Of a DNA stretch of 40,933 nt, positions 15,039 through 21,781 are shown in pieces. Position numbers and translations under genes: made by a program. Source of the stretch: Gammaproteobacteria bacterium (GTDB taxonomy: Bacteria; Pseudomonadota; Gammaproteobacteria; JAABTG01); assembly GCA_017999615.1 (NCBI GenBank), contig JAGNLM010000016.1, forward strand, positions 1 to 40,933, in the 5' to 3' direction. Below the pieces are notes generated by a model. That model saw nothing but the letters and a program-made list of their open reading frames with translations. It was not told the origin of the DNA and ran no database searches. Each line of letters opens with the position of its first letter. The first letter of the stretch is position 1.

Positions 15039-15674
15039 CTACCGCCACTGCATCATCAGGCGGCGGGAGTCCTCGTCGCCCCGGGCCGCAGCCTGCTCGA
15101 CCCGGCCCCGCAGGTCGGCCAGTTCCCGTTTGGCACCGGCGTCGCCAGCCCGGGCCGCCAGGTGATACCACTTGTGGGCCTGCCCCACGTCAGGCGCCTC
15201 GAGGATGCTGCTCTGCCGGGAAAAGGTCTTGGGGTCGTACATGCGCGCCAGCGCCAGGGCCGCCTGGGGGTGACCCTGGCGCGCCGCATAGAAGTGCAGC
15301 AGGTAGGCGTCCGCGAGCATGCCCACGGCCTGGAAACGCTCCGCGCGCTCGAATACCTGCTCCGGGTCGACCCTCCCTTCCCCACGCAGCTCCTCGATGA
15401 TGGCGCGGGCGAGGTCGCCCCTGGCATTCTCCCCCTCCGCCGGCTCTCCCCGGGAGACGTCCCCCGCGACGACCGCCGGTTCCGTCTCCGGCGCGGCCAC
15501 GGTCCGGGAGTTGGCCGAAGGCACACCCGCACCGGGCGGCGCCGAAGGGGAAAGGAAGTACCAGCCGAGCAGGGCCGCGGCCGCCAGGGCGGCGAGGACC
15601 CACAGTTCCCCCTTGCCCGCCTGACCGCAGCCCGCAGCCCGTCTCCGGCCGGATGACCGCCCGCGGTCGCTCAT
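15039..15674 (-). CDS. Membrane-anchored Sel1-like/TPR protein
   Basis: A 211-residue protein with a short basic cytoplasmic N-terminus, one transmembrane helix (WVLAALAAAALLGWYFLS, about residues 25-42), a variable linker, and then helical repeats in the periplasm. The recognisable repeats are YAARQGHPQAALALARMYD and AHKWYHLAARAGDAGAKREL, which match the Sel1 consensus (A...Y..AA..G...A...L). Such proteins usually scaffold protein complexes. The ATG 15674 is preceded by GAGGGA at suitable spacing. It is the first gene of the vWA-ABC operon, 20 bases ahead of the vWA gene, so it is likely part of the same envelope complex. Confidence 0.82.
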   Translation of the reverse strand: MSDRGRSSGRRRAAGCGQAGKGELWVLAALAAAALLGWYFLSPSAPPGAGVPSANSRTVAAPETEPAVVAGDVSRGEPAEGENARGDLARAIIEELRGEGRVDPEQVFERAERFQAVGMLADAYLLHFYAARQGHPQAALALARMYDPKTFSRQSSILEAPDVGQAHKWYHLAARAGDAGAKRELADLRGRVEQAAARGDEDSRRLMMQWR

Positions 15675-15825
15675 TCCCTCTACCCCCAATCGGCAGCTGC
15701 CCGCGAGGCGCCGCGGAAAGCGCCAAGGCACACGGGCCCGAGGGCGGCGATTGTACTACGGACGGCCGCACAGCACCGCAGGACAGCCTGGGACGCCGCG
15801 CCTCACCCAAAGACAACAACCTCGG

Positions 15826-15842
15826 TTTATCAGTGAGATAAA
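15826..15842. promoter_or_regulatory. Operator-like inverted repeat in a divergent promoter region
   Basis: TTTATC-AGTGA-GATAAA is a perfect 6-bp inverted repeat with a 5-base spacer, set in an AT-rich patch (15820-15900). It lies between the Sel1-vWA operon (minus) and a small plus-strand gene and could bind a dimeric repressor or activator. No specific regulator family is claimed. Confidence 0.45.
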
Positions 15843-15850
15843 GCGCATTG

Positions 15851-15878
15851 TTGCAAAGTATTGTCGTACTGCTACTCT
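15851..15878 (+). promoter_or_regulatory. Possible sigma-70 promoter of the small membrane protein gene
   Basis: TTGCAA (15851-15856) and TACTCT (15873-15878) are separated by 16 bases in an AT-rich stretch. The start codon at 15966 would then have an about 80-base leader. The match is moderate. Confidence 0.35.
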
Positions 15879-15965
15879 AACGTGGCGGATACCAATAACA
15901 TCATCCCGGCCAGGCGGCATCGAACCGCTCGGCCCGCGGATCTGACCCCTGGGGGAGGGGCGGTC

Positions 15966-16118
15966 ATGACCACGTTCGCTGCCGTCGTCCTCGTCTGGAC
16001 CGCCGCAATCTCCGCCGTGCTGGCGTTGCTCGCGGCGGCCCACCGCCTGAGCAACAGCGACGCCACCGAGGAGTCGCCCGACGCCGGCCAGGTGAACGAC
16101 AGCCCCGGCCTCTCCTGA
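15966..16118 (+). CDS. Small single-pass membrane protein
   Basis: A 50-residue frame with a strong Shine-Dalgarno stretch GGGGGAGGGG (15951-15960) five bases before the ATG. Residues 4-24 (FAAVVLVWTAAISAVLALLAA) form a transmembrane helix, followed by a short polar, acidic tail (SNSDATEESPDAGQVNDS). No family is recognised. A perfect GC hairpin follows at 16143-16166, which could end its transcript. The frame also extends upstream to 15861, but the ribosome-binding site favours 15966. Likely a genuine small protein, though unproven. Confidence 0.5.
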   Translation: MTTFAAVVLVWTAAISAVLALLAAAHRLSNSDATEESPDAGQVNDSPGLS

Positions 16119-16142
16119 CCCGACCTCCGTGACACACCCCCA

Positions 16143-16166
16143 GGGCGGGACACGGACGTCCCGCCC
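16143..16166 (+). terminator. GC hairpin after the small gene
   Basis: GGGCGGGAC pairs perfectly with GTCCCGCCC around the 6-base loop ACGGAC. No T-run follows (GCTCTAG), so it may be a weak or Rho-assisted terminator, between the small membrane gene and mepA. Confidence 0.45.
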
Positions 16167-16249
16167 GCTCTAGCCGTCGCGGCCCCCAGCCGCTATCTTG
16201 CAGGGGACTGGCGGCCCGAGCCGCCCCTCTGCCGCAGGAGTCGCCGCGC

Positions 16250-17143
16250 ATGCACCGGGTCCTCGCATCGCTCCTGTTGCTCGTCTCGGCCCCGGCCATC
16301 GCCGACAACCCCTGGGGCCGCGTCCGCGACGTCCACCCCGGGATCCCCGAAGTCATCGGCGGCTACGCGGCCGGCTGTCTCGCCGGCGCTGCGAGCGTGC
16401 CCGAGGTCGGCGAGGGGTACCAGCTCATGCGCCCGAGCCGCAACCGTCACTTCGGCCATCCCCGCCTGGCCCACTTCGTGGAGCGGATGGGGGCGGAGGC
16501 GAGCCGGCGCGGGTGGGGCCGGGTGCTGGTGGGCGACCTGGCCCAGGCGCGCGGCGGCCCCATGGAGTACGGTCACCGCAGCCACCAGAGCGGGCTCGAC
16601 GTGGACTTCTGGTTCCGCCTGCTCCCGCCGGGCTCGCCGCCGCTGTCCCGGGAACAGGCGGACGAGGCCCCGATGGTCTCCGTGGTCGACGAGCCGGCCG
16701 GCTCCGTCGACCCGCAGCGCTGGTCGCCGCGCTACGGGGAGCTCCTGCGGCTGGCCGCGGAGCGCCCCGAGGTGGAGCGCATCTTCGTTCACCCCATGGT
16801 GAAGCGGACCCTGTGCCAGAACGCCCGGAGTGAGCGGGAATGGCTCAGAAAGGTCCGTCCGTACTGGGGCCACGACGCGCACTTCCACGTGCGGCTGGCC
16901 TGCCCCGGGGACAGCCCCCGCTGCGTGGCGCAGGACCCGGTGCCCGAGGGGGACGGCTGCGACGAGGGTCTCGAGCGATGGGTGGAGGAGATCCGCACGG
17001 CGGCCCTGAACCCGACGCCGCGGCGGCCCTCCCCGCCCCGGGCGGCCGCGGCGATGCCTGCGGCCTGCGACGCGGTGCTCGCCGGGAGACCTGCCCCGAG
17101 CCTCGGTGTCGCGGAGCCGCGGCTCCGCCCCAGGGGTCGGTGA
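16250..17143 (+). CDS. mepA: Penicillin-insensitive murein endopeptidase MepA
   Basis: A 297-residue periplasmic Zn-peptidase of family M74 (LAS group) that cuts D-Ala-meso-DAP cross-links in peptidoglycan. Signal peptide at residues 1-18 (cleavage after AIA). Metal and catalytic residues are in GHRSHQSGLDVDFW (H112 and D119) and WGHDAHFHVRL (H211 region). Cysteines at expected positions (C43, C189, C218, C225 area) would form disulfides. An AGGAG site lies upstream. The C-terminal 30 residues are Ala/Pro/Arg-rich and beyond the family's core. It converges with an L,D-transpeptidase gene 19 bases downstream; both act on the wall. Confidence 0.95.
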   Translation: MHRVLASLLLLVSAPAIADNPWGRVRDVHPGIPEVIGGYAAGCLAGAASVPEVGEGYQLMRPSRNRHFGHPRLAHFVERMGAEASRRGWGRVLVGDLAQARGGPMEYGHRSHQSGLDVDFWFRLLPPGSPPLSREQADEAPMVSVVDEPAGSVDPQRWSPRYGELLRLAAERPEVERIFVHPMVKRTLCQNARSEREWLRKVRPYWGHDAHFHVRLACPGDSPRCVAQDPVPEGDGCDEGLERWVEEIRTAALNPTPRRPSPPRAAAAMPAACDAVLAGRPAPSLGVAEPRLRPRGR

Positions 17144-17147
17144 CGCC

Positions 17148-17180
17148 AGGGGTAGATGACGACTAGGGGTAGATGACGAC
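17148..17180. repeat. 17-bp tandem duplication at the end of the L,D-transpeptidase gene
   Basis: AGGGGTAGATGACGAC occurs twice (17148-17163 and 17165-17180) with one T between. The right copy encodes the last residues VVIYP and stop of the minus-strand gene; the left copy repeats the same bases just beyond the stop, between the two convergent genes. Confidence 0.85.
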
Positions 17181-17759
17181 CGGGGTCCCGGGCGGCACGA
17201 TCGCGGAGAGTCGAAGCACGTCCTCGTTGTTCGTGAGGGCGATGCAGCCGTCGGTCCAGTCGTAGCGCCGGGGTGGGTCCTCCCGGTCCCCGTGGATCCC
17301 CACGAAGCCGCCGAGGACCGTGTCCGACGGCGGGCAGCGCCCCGTCTCGAGCGCCGCCACGATGCGGCCGTACTCCCCGGGGGAGAGCCGGTGGTCGGCG
17401 AGGGCGCGGTGGGCGTCCTCGCTGTTGGGATAGCTCAGCCCCAGAAAGGACCGGTACTGGCTCGGCTTGACGTTGCAAACGCGGTAGACGCCCTCGGGCG
17501 TGCGCTTGTCGCCCTGCTGGACCTTGTGCCCCACGGGGTTGCGGCCCAGACGAACGGGGAAGCTCTCCGCGGGGACGCCGTGGTGCAGCAGCACGAGCTC
17601 GCGCCGCTCCTTGTACACCGCGAGGGCGAGGGGCGCGTCACGAACGCCGGTGGGGTCGCCGTACGCCTCGTCCCGGGCGTGCGACAGATGGAGCCCGCAG
17701 CCCGATAGCCCGCCGATCAGCGGCAAAACCACCAGCACACTCAGGACCCGCCAGGGCAT
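17163..17759 (-). CDS. L,D-transpeptidase (YkuD family), lipoprotein
   Basis: A 198-residue protein with a lipoprotein signal (LSGC, lipidated C21). The YkuD domain runs from about residue 45 to the end: GDKRTPEGVYRV (substrate-side motif), H156-G-D and the catalytic motif DWTDGCIALTN with C172. Such enzymes form 3-3 cross-links, attach lipoproteins to peptidoglycan or cleave that link. The short, single-domain build is like the YafK/ErfK_K group; it lacks LysM or peptidoglycan-binding modules, so the exact reaction is open. A candidate promoter lies upstream (17792-17820). It follows mltB on the same strand and faces mepA. Confidence 0.9.
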   Translation of the reverse strand: MPWRVLSVLVVLPLIGGLSGCGLHLSHARDEAYGDPTGVRDAPLALAVYKERRELVLLHHGVPAESFPVRLGRNPVGHKVQQGDKRTPEGVYRVCNVKPSQYRSFLGLSYPNSEDAHRALADHRLSPGEYGRIVAALETGRCPPSDTVLGGFVGIHGDREDPPRRYDWTDGCIALTNNEDVLRLSAIVPPGTPVVIYP

Positions 17760-17791
17760 CCGCCTCTCGCTCCTCAGGCCAACCGACCATT

Positions 17792-17820
17792 AGCTTAGCT
17801 GACTTATCAGCCGGTTACAA
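17792..17820 (-). promoter_or_regulatory. Candidate promoter of the L,D-transpeptidase gene, with internal inverted repeat
   Basis: Reading the minus strand, TTGTAA (17820-17815), a 17-base spacer and TAAGCT (17797-17792) form a plausible sigma-70 promoter. The spacer contains GCTGA-CTTA-TCAGC on the plus strand (17798-17811), a small inverted repeat that a regulator could use. It stands about 35 bases before the start codon, which has GAGG in its leader. Confidence 0.45.
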
Positions 17821-17877
17821 TGCATTCCTCAGCAAAGGGGAAGACGCCGGGCCCGCCTGGCCGGAGAGGAGCCCCGC

Positions 17878-18996
17878 CTACATCGCTGGCCCCGGGGGGC
17901 CCTCGCCGCGCGCCGAGCGCACCGGACCGAAGAGATGGTCGTGCCGCTCGCGCAGGGCCTCGGCGAGCTGGTGGACGGCCATCGCGTAGTGGGTGCTGTG
18001 GTTGTAGCGGGTGATGACGTAGAAGTTCGGCAGGCCGAGCCAGTACTCGTACCCGCCGGCCGCGTCGAGCCGCAGCAGGCTGGCCTCCTCCACCCCCGCG
18101 AGCGGGCTGGCCGGGGTCACGCCCTGAACCGAAAGCTCGCCCAGGGCGTAGCGGGTCGTGTAGTCGGCCTTCAGTTGCGCCGCCTGGGGCCGGCGCGCCA
18201 GAGCCGGGACCGCGACGGCCTCCCCCATGCGCCAGCCGTGCTCCCGGAAGTAGTGGGCGACGCTGCCGATCGCGTCGGCCGACCCCCAGAGGTCACGCCG
18301 GCCGTCGCCGTCGAAGTCCACCGCGAAGCGGTGGAAGCTCGAGGGCATGAACTGCCCCAGGCCCATCGCCCCCGCGTAGGAGCCGACCGGCGCGAAGGGG
18401 TCGAGCCCCTCGTTGCGGGTCATCACCAGATAGGACTCGAGCTCCCCGGTGAAGAACTCCGAACGCCGGGGAAAATCGAAGGCCAGGGTCGCCAGCGCGT
18501 CGATCACCCGGTGCCGGCCCATGTTGCTGCCGTAGCGGGTCTCCACGCCGATGATGGCGACGACGTACTCCGGGGCGACCCCGTAGCGCAGCCGCGCGAG
18601 CTCCAGCGTGCCCTCGTGCTCCCGCCAGAACTGCACGCCGGCCCCGATGCGGTCCTCGTTGAGGAACTTCCCCCGGTAGCGCGTCCAGCTGCCCGTGGGC
18701 CTGCCGGTCGGCTGCGGCGAGGGGCGGTTGACGAAATCGAGGATCCACTGCTGACGCTCGACCCGGGAGAGGACCCGGTTCAACTCATCCCGCTGGAACC
18801 CCTCCTGACGGACCAGCCGGTCGACCATCGCCCGAGCGGCCGGGTCGTCGGCGTAGTCCCCGGCAAGGGCCTCGCCCCTCTTCGACGAGTGGGCGCGCGA
18901 GTCCAGCGAGGCGTCGCCGGGTCGGGAGGGACTCCCGCTGCAGCCGGCGAGGGCCAGAGCGAGAAGCAGGGATGAGGCGAGCGGGAAGCGGGGCAT
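17878..18996 (-). CDS. mltB: Membrane-bound lytic murein transglycosylase B
   Basis: A 372-residue outer-membrane lipoprotein: signal with LALAGC (lipidated Cys about residue 18) and a mature SLT_2/GH103 domain. Visible family features are FLNEDRIGAGVQFWREHEGTL, the catalytic glutamate in IIGVETRYGSNMG, YAGAMGLGQFMPSSF, and the EF-hand-like loop DFDGDGRRDLW followed by GSVAHYFREHGW. It cleaves glycan strands between MurNAc and GlcNAc, forming 1,6-anhydro ends. The start is ATG 18996 because it sits directly before the lipoprotein signal; the frame is open further upstream without a signal. It is divergent from rlpA, another glycan-cleaving or glycan-binding protein, as in many Gram-negative wall clusters. 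Confidence 0.94.
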   Translation of the reverse strand: MPRFPLASSLLLALALAGCSGSPSRPGDASLDSRAHSSKRGEALAGDYADDPAARAMVDRLVRQEGFQRDELNRVLSRVERQQWILDFVNRPSPQPTGRPTGSWTRYRGKFLNEDRIGAGVQFWREHEGTLELARLRYGVAPEYVVAIIGVETRYGSNMGRHRVIDALATLAFDFPRRSEFFTGELESYLVMTRNEGLDPFAPVGSYAGAMGLGQFMPSSFHRFAVDFDGDGRRDLWGSADAIGSVAHYFREHGWRMGEAVAVPALARRPQAAQLKADYTTRYALGELSVQGVTPASPLAGVEEASLLRLDAAGGYEYWLGLPNFYVITRYNHSTHYAMAVHQLAEALRERHDHLFGPVRSARGEGPPGPAM

Positions 18997-19102
18997 GGGC
19001 GCGCGGGCAATCTCTGGCGTGAAGCGGGTCCGGACAAGGATAACAGAGGAGCCGTGCCGCCTCCCCCACGGGACACGGGGGCCTCGGTGCGGCCTCATCA
19101 GT

Positions 19103-19134
19103 TATAATCTCGATCACTATTCATCCAAGAGGAA
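19103..19134 (+). promoter_or_regulatory. -10 element and ribosome-binding site of rlpA
   Basis: A perfect TATAAT (19103-19108) lies in an AT-rich patch, with no clear -35 hexamer at the usual distance. AAGAGGAA (19127-19134) is a Shine-Dalgarno sequence six bases ahead of the TTG at 19141 and decides that start. Confidence 0.6.
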
Positions 19135-19140
19135 CAACAA

Positions 19141-19719
19141 TTGGCGAAAAAACAATGGGTTGAAAAGCACCGTTCGCCCCGGGCCGCCGCCGCGGGTGAC
19201 CGGACCAGGCAGCATCGGGGACCATCTGCCCGCCACGTGGCGGCCCGCTCGGTCCTCGCCGTTGGCCTGCTGACGCTCGTCTCGATGCCGCTCACCCCCG
19301 GAGCGCTGGCGGCTGAGGCAACCGAGTCACGAACCCCGAAGGCCGAGGCGGCCCGGAAGGCCACTACGGTCCAGAAGGGCGTGGCCACGTACTACGCGAA
19401 GAGGTTCCACGGCCGCCTGACGGCAAGCGGCGAGCGGCTCGACCAGGGCTCGTTGACCGCAGCCCACCCCACCCTGCCCTTCGGCACGGTCGTGCGGGTG
19501 ACCAATCTGCGCAACAGCCGCTCCACGGAGGTGCGGGTGGTGGACCGGGGCCCGGCGAAGGGTCCCCAGCGCAAGGGGGTGATCATCGATCTCACCCAGG
19601 CCGCCGCCCGCGAGCTGGGTTTCCGGGAGCAAGGCAAGGCCCCGGTACACCTGCAGGTCCTGGGCCGGGGCTCGCGCGACGGGGAGCCGCTGGCGCCCTG
19701 GATCGACAGCCCCGCCTGA
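19141..19719 (+). CDS. rlpA: RlpA-like double-psi beta-barrel protein
   Basis: A 192-residue exported protein starting at TTG, chosen for its AAGAGGAA site. The N-terminal region is basic, then a signal segment (VLAVGLLTLVSMPLTPGALA) ends near residue 58. The RlpA domain follows: GVATYYAKRFHGRLTASGE, LTAAHPTLPFGTVVRVTN, and VVDRGPAKGPQRKGVIIDLT with the conserved Asp. Family members cleave or bind peptide-free glycan strands at the septum. The C-terminal SPOR domain of full-length RlpA is absent, and no lipobox is seen, so localisation would be periplasmic. It is divergent from mltB and ends at a strong hairpin. Confidence 0.88.
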   Translation: MAKKQWVEKHRSPRAAAAGDRTRQHRGPSARHVAARSVLAVGLLTLVSMPLTPGALAAEATESRTPKAEAARKATTVQKGVATYYAKRFHGRLTASGERLDQGSLTAAHPTLPFGTVVRVTNLRNSRSTEVRVVDRGPAKGPQRKGVIIDLTQAAARELGFREQGKAPVHLQVLGRGSRDGEPLAPWIDSPA

Positions 19720-19732
19720 GCGGATGGGTGTG

Positions 19733-19760
19733 GTGGAAGCCCCCGCGAGGGGGCTTCCAC
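19733..19760. terminator. Bidirectional terminator hairpin
   Basis: GTGGAAGCCCCC (19733-19744) pairs perfectly with GGGGGCTTCCAC (19749-19760) around a GCGA tetraloop (GNRA type). It stands between convergent rlpA and the Tim44-like gene. There is no long T-run on either side. Confidence 0.75.
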
Positions 19761-19811
19761 TGCGCCGGTCAGGCCGCGGCGGCCAGACCGGTCGAAGCCG
19801 GTGGCCGGCGT

Positions 19812-20759
19812 TCAGCTGACCTGCTGGATGCCGTCGAGGAACCAGGTCGGTTGGCGGCTCGTCGCGGGGCGGATGAAGTGCCAGACCTCCCGCACGTGCT
19901 GGCCCCGCTGCTCCGGGGCGTTCCCCTCGTCCACCTCCCGCAGGAACGCCTCGAACATCACGGATGCCTCCATCTCGTTGCCCACCTGGCGCGCCTCCAT
20001 GAGGTGCGCCTCGAGGCTCAGCACCTCGGTGCGGTTCTCGCCGTGGCGGATGCCCAGCTGGTCCTGCAGCTCCGCGAACACGTCGTCCGTGGTGAGCCCG
20101 CGAAGCTCGCTGAGGTCTCCCCGGTCCCAGGCCTCCTGCAACATGTGGTAGGCGCGCTTCGCCCCGTTCAGGAAGGCCACGGTGTCGAAGCCCTCGGGGA
20201 CCGCGACGGGCCCTTCCTGGGGAACGTCGGCCGCAGCACGCCAGCCTCCCGAGCGCAGCCCCTCGGCCCCGGACTGGCGCCGCACGACCGGCTCGTCGGC
20301 TCCCGTGCCCGCCGGGGTCAGTCGGCCGAAGTCCCCCCCCGACGGGGCGGCAGCGGCCGCTCGGCGCCGGAAGTGGGCGAAGAGGAAGTACGCGAGCGCC
20401 GCCAGCCCCACGAACACCGCGATGTCGAAGAGGTTCAGGTTCTCGAACGCCCCCCCGAAGAACAGGGCGCCGAGCAGACCGCCGAGGGCAAGCCCCCCCA
20501 GCATCCCCATCAGCCCGCCCCGGTTCGAGAGGGCCTGGCGCTGGGTGGCGTTCTGGGCCACGGCCCGGCTGGTGGCCGCACTCGCCGCCGGGCTCGCCGC
20601 GGAGGGCGGAGTCGAGCGCTGGTAGGGCTGACTGTAGCCGGGACGGCTGCCGAAGGACTTTCCGCCCCCCAACCGCTTCGCCTCCGCGTCCTGGACGGCG
20701 CCGAGGGTCATCACCACCGCGACGAGCGCGGTGAGCACACCTGCGAACAATCTGGACAT
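19812..20759 (-). CDS. Tim44-domain membrane protein
   Basis: A 315-residue protein. Residues 1-25 form a signal peptide or anchor (LFAGVLTALVAVVMTLGAVQDAEA). A low-complexity Ser/Ala/Gly part follows, then a glycine-rich helix (GGLALGGLLGALFFGGAF) and a second helix (DIAVFVGLAALAYFLFAHF). The C-terminal 150 residues are the Tim44-like/NTF2-fold domain (AFLNGAKRAYHMLQEAWDRGDLSELRG and HVREVWHFIR). This architecture is common in proteobacteria; its function is not established, though membrane association is clear. The start is ATG 20759 with AGGAG ahead of it. It follows the FabG gene, 64 bases downstream, on the same strand. Confidence 0.88.
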   Translation of the reverse strand: MSRLFAGVLTALVAVVMTLGAVQDAEAKRLGGGKSFGSRPGYSQPYQRSTPPSAASPAASAATSRAVAQNATQRQALSNRGGLMGMLGGLALGGLLGALFFGGAFENLNLFDIAVFVGLAALAYFLFAHFRRRAAAAAPSGGDFGRLTPAGTGADEPVVRRQSGAEGLRSGGWRAAADVPQEGPVAVPEGFDTVAFLNGAKRAYHMLQEAWDRGDLSELRGLTTDDVFAELQDQLGIRHGENRTEVLSLEAHLMEARQVGNEMEASVMFEAFLREVDEGNAPEQRGQHVREVWHFIRPATSRQPTWFLDGIQQVS

Positions 20760-20823
20760 CGATCTCCTCTCCACTTTCCCCTCCGGGCGAGCCTCCCTTC
20801 CGGGTGACGCGGCGCCGGTTGGA

Positions 20824-21549
20824 CTACATGTGCAAACCACCGTTGACGTTGATGACCGCACCGGTGATGTAACTGCCGTACTCCGAGAGCAGGAAGTACA
20901 CAGCGTGCGCGACGTCCAGGGGCTCGCCGAGCTTCTTCATGGGGACGGCGCGCAGCAGCTCCTGGCGGGTCTTCTCGTCCAGCGCGTCGGTCATGCGCGT
21001 GCGGATGAAGCCCGGGGCCACCGCGTTCACCCGGACCCCCCGCTCCCCGTACTCCTTGGCCACGCTCTTGGTGAGGCCGATGAGCCCGGCCTTGCTCGCT
21101 GCGTAGTTGGCCTGGCCGGCGTTGCCCATCACCCCCACGACGGAGGAGATGTTCACGATCGAGCCGCCGGTCTTCATCAGGTGACGCACCACCGCCCGCG
21201 TGCAAAGGAAGGCGCTCTTCAGGTTCACCTGCAGCACCCGGTCCCAGTCCTCCTCCTTCATCCGCAGCAGCAGGCGGTCGATCGTGATCCCGGCGTTGTT
21301 GACCAGGTTGTGGACCCCGCCGAAGTCCTGGACGACCCGCTCCACCGCCTCCGTCACGGCCTGCTGGCTCGTGACGTCCACGGGGTAGAAGGAGGCCCGG
21401 CGCCCCATCGCCTGCACCGCAGCGACCGCCTCGCTGCCGTCGGTGATGTCGAAGATGGCGATGTCGCCGCCCCTGGAAGCCAGGAATTCGGCGATGCTGC
21501 GCCCGATCCCCTGGGCACCCCCCGTTACGATGGTCACCGTGTCCTTCAT
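20824..21549 (-). CDS. 3-oxoacyl-ACP reductase FabG-like short-chain dehydrogenase
   Basis: A 241-residue NAD(P)H-dependent oxidoreductase. It has the Rossmann motif TGGAQGIG (9-16), NNAG, the catalytic Ser in NISSVVG, and Y-x-x-x-K in YAASK, then VAPGFIRTRMT. The pattern fits FabG or acetoacetyl-CoA reductase (PhaB); FabG-type residues GNAGQANYAASK favour FabG-like. The frame is open upstream but the natural start is ATG 21549 with AGGGGGG ahead of it. It is not inside a fatty-acid cluster here (no acpP, fabD or fabF), so it may be a second, specialised copy. It is divergent from a Crp/Fnr regulator that may control it. Confidence 0.9.
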   Translation of the reverse strand: MKDTVTIVTGGAQGIGRSIAEFLASRGGDIAIFDITDGSEAVAAVQAMGRRASFYPVDVTSQQAVTEAVERVVQDFGGVHNLVNNAGITIDRLLLRMKEEDWDRVLQVNLKSAFLCTRAVVRHLMKTGGSIVNISSVVGVMGNAGQANYAASKAGLIGLTKSVAKEYGERGVRVNAVAPGFIRTRMTDALDEKTRQELLRAVPMKKLGEPLDVAHAVYFLLSEYGSYITGAVINVNGGLHM

Positions 21550-21662
21550 GCGCCCCCCTGTAAGCCGCGCTCGACGATCGCGCCGACACGCCGTTCGTGT
21601 TGCCGCCATCCTAACGCCCCGGACGCCCCGGATCACGCGGGACGCTTTCCACAGGATCGACA

Positions 21663-21686
21663 CCGGGCCGGGCCGGGCCGGGCCGG
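21663..21686. repeat. CCGGG short tandem repeat
   Basis: Four complete CCGGG units and a partial fifth (CCGG) lie in the divergent region between the FabG-like gene and the Crp/Fnr gene. A 5-bp unit can change copy number by slippage; it is outside any gene here. Confidence 0.8.
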
Positions 21687-21721
21687 CGCCGAGCGCGGCA
21701 CTCTCTGCGCGGCGGGCACAG

Positions 21722-21774
21722 CCCCCGGGACGAGGACCCCGGGGGTGACATGACGTCGCGGCGTGCGGTATACG
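21722..21774 (+). promoter_or_regulatory. Hairpin and candidate promoter of the Crp/Fnr gene
   Basis: An inverted repeat CCCCCGGG...CCCGGGGG (21722-21729 with 21738-21745) runs into a candidate promoter GTGACA (21745-21750), an 18-base spacer and TATACG (21769-21774). Transcription from it would begin at or next to the ATG at 21782, giving a leaderless message, which fits the absence of a Shine-Dalgarno sequence. Confidence 0.4.
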
Positions 21775-21781
21775 TCTCCTC

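Noticed and set aside
12721-15165. Long open frame on the plus strand (about 810 codons)
   Set aside because: Antisense to the vWA gene, which has a signal peptide and recognisable domains. The plus-strand translation is a low-complexity Arg/Gly/Val shadow.
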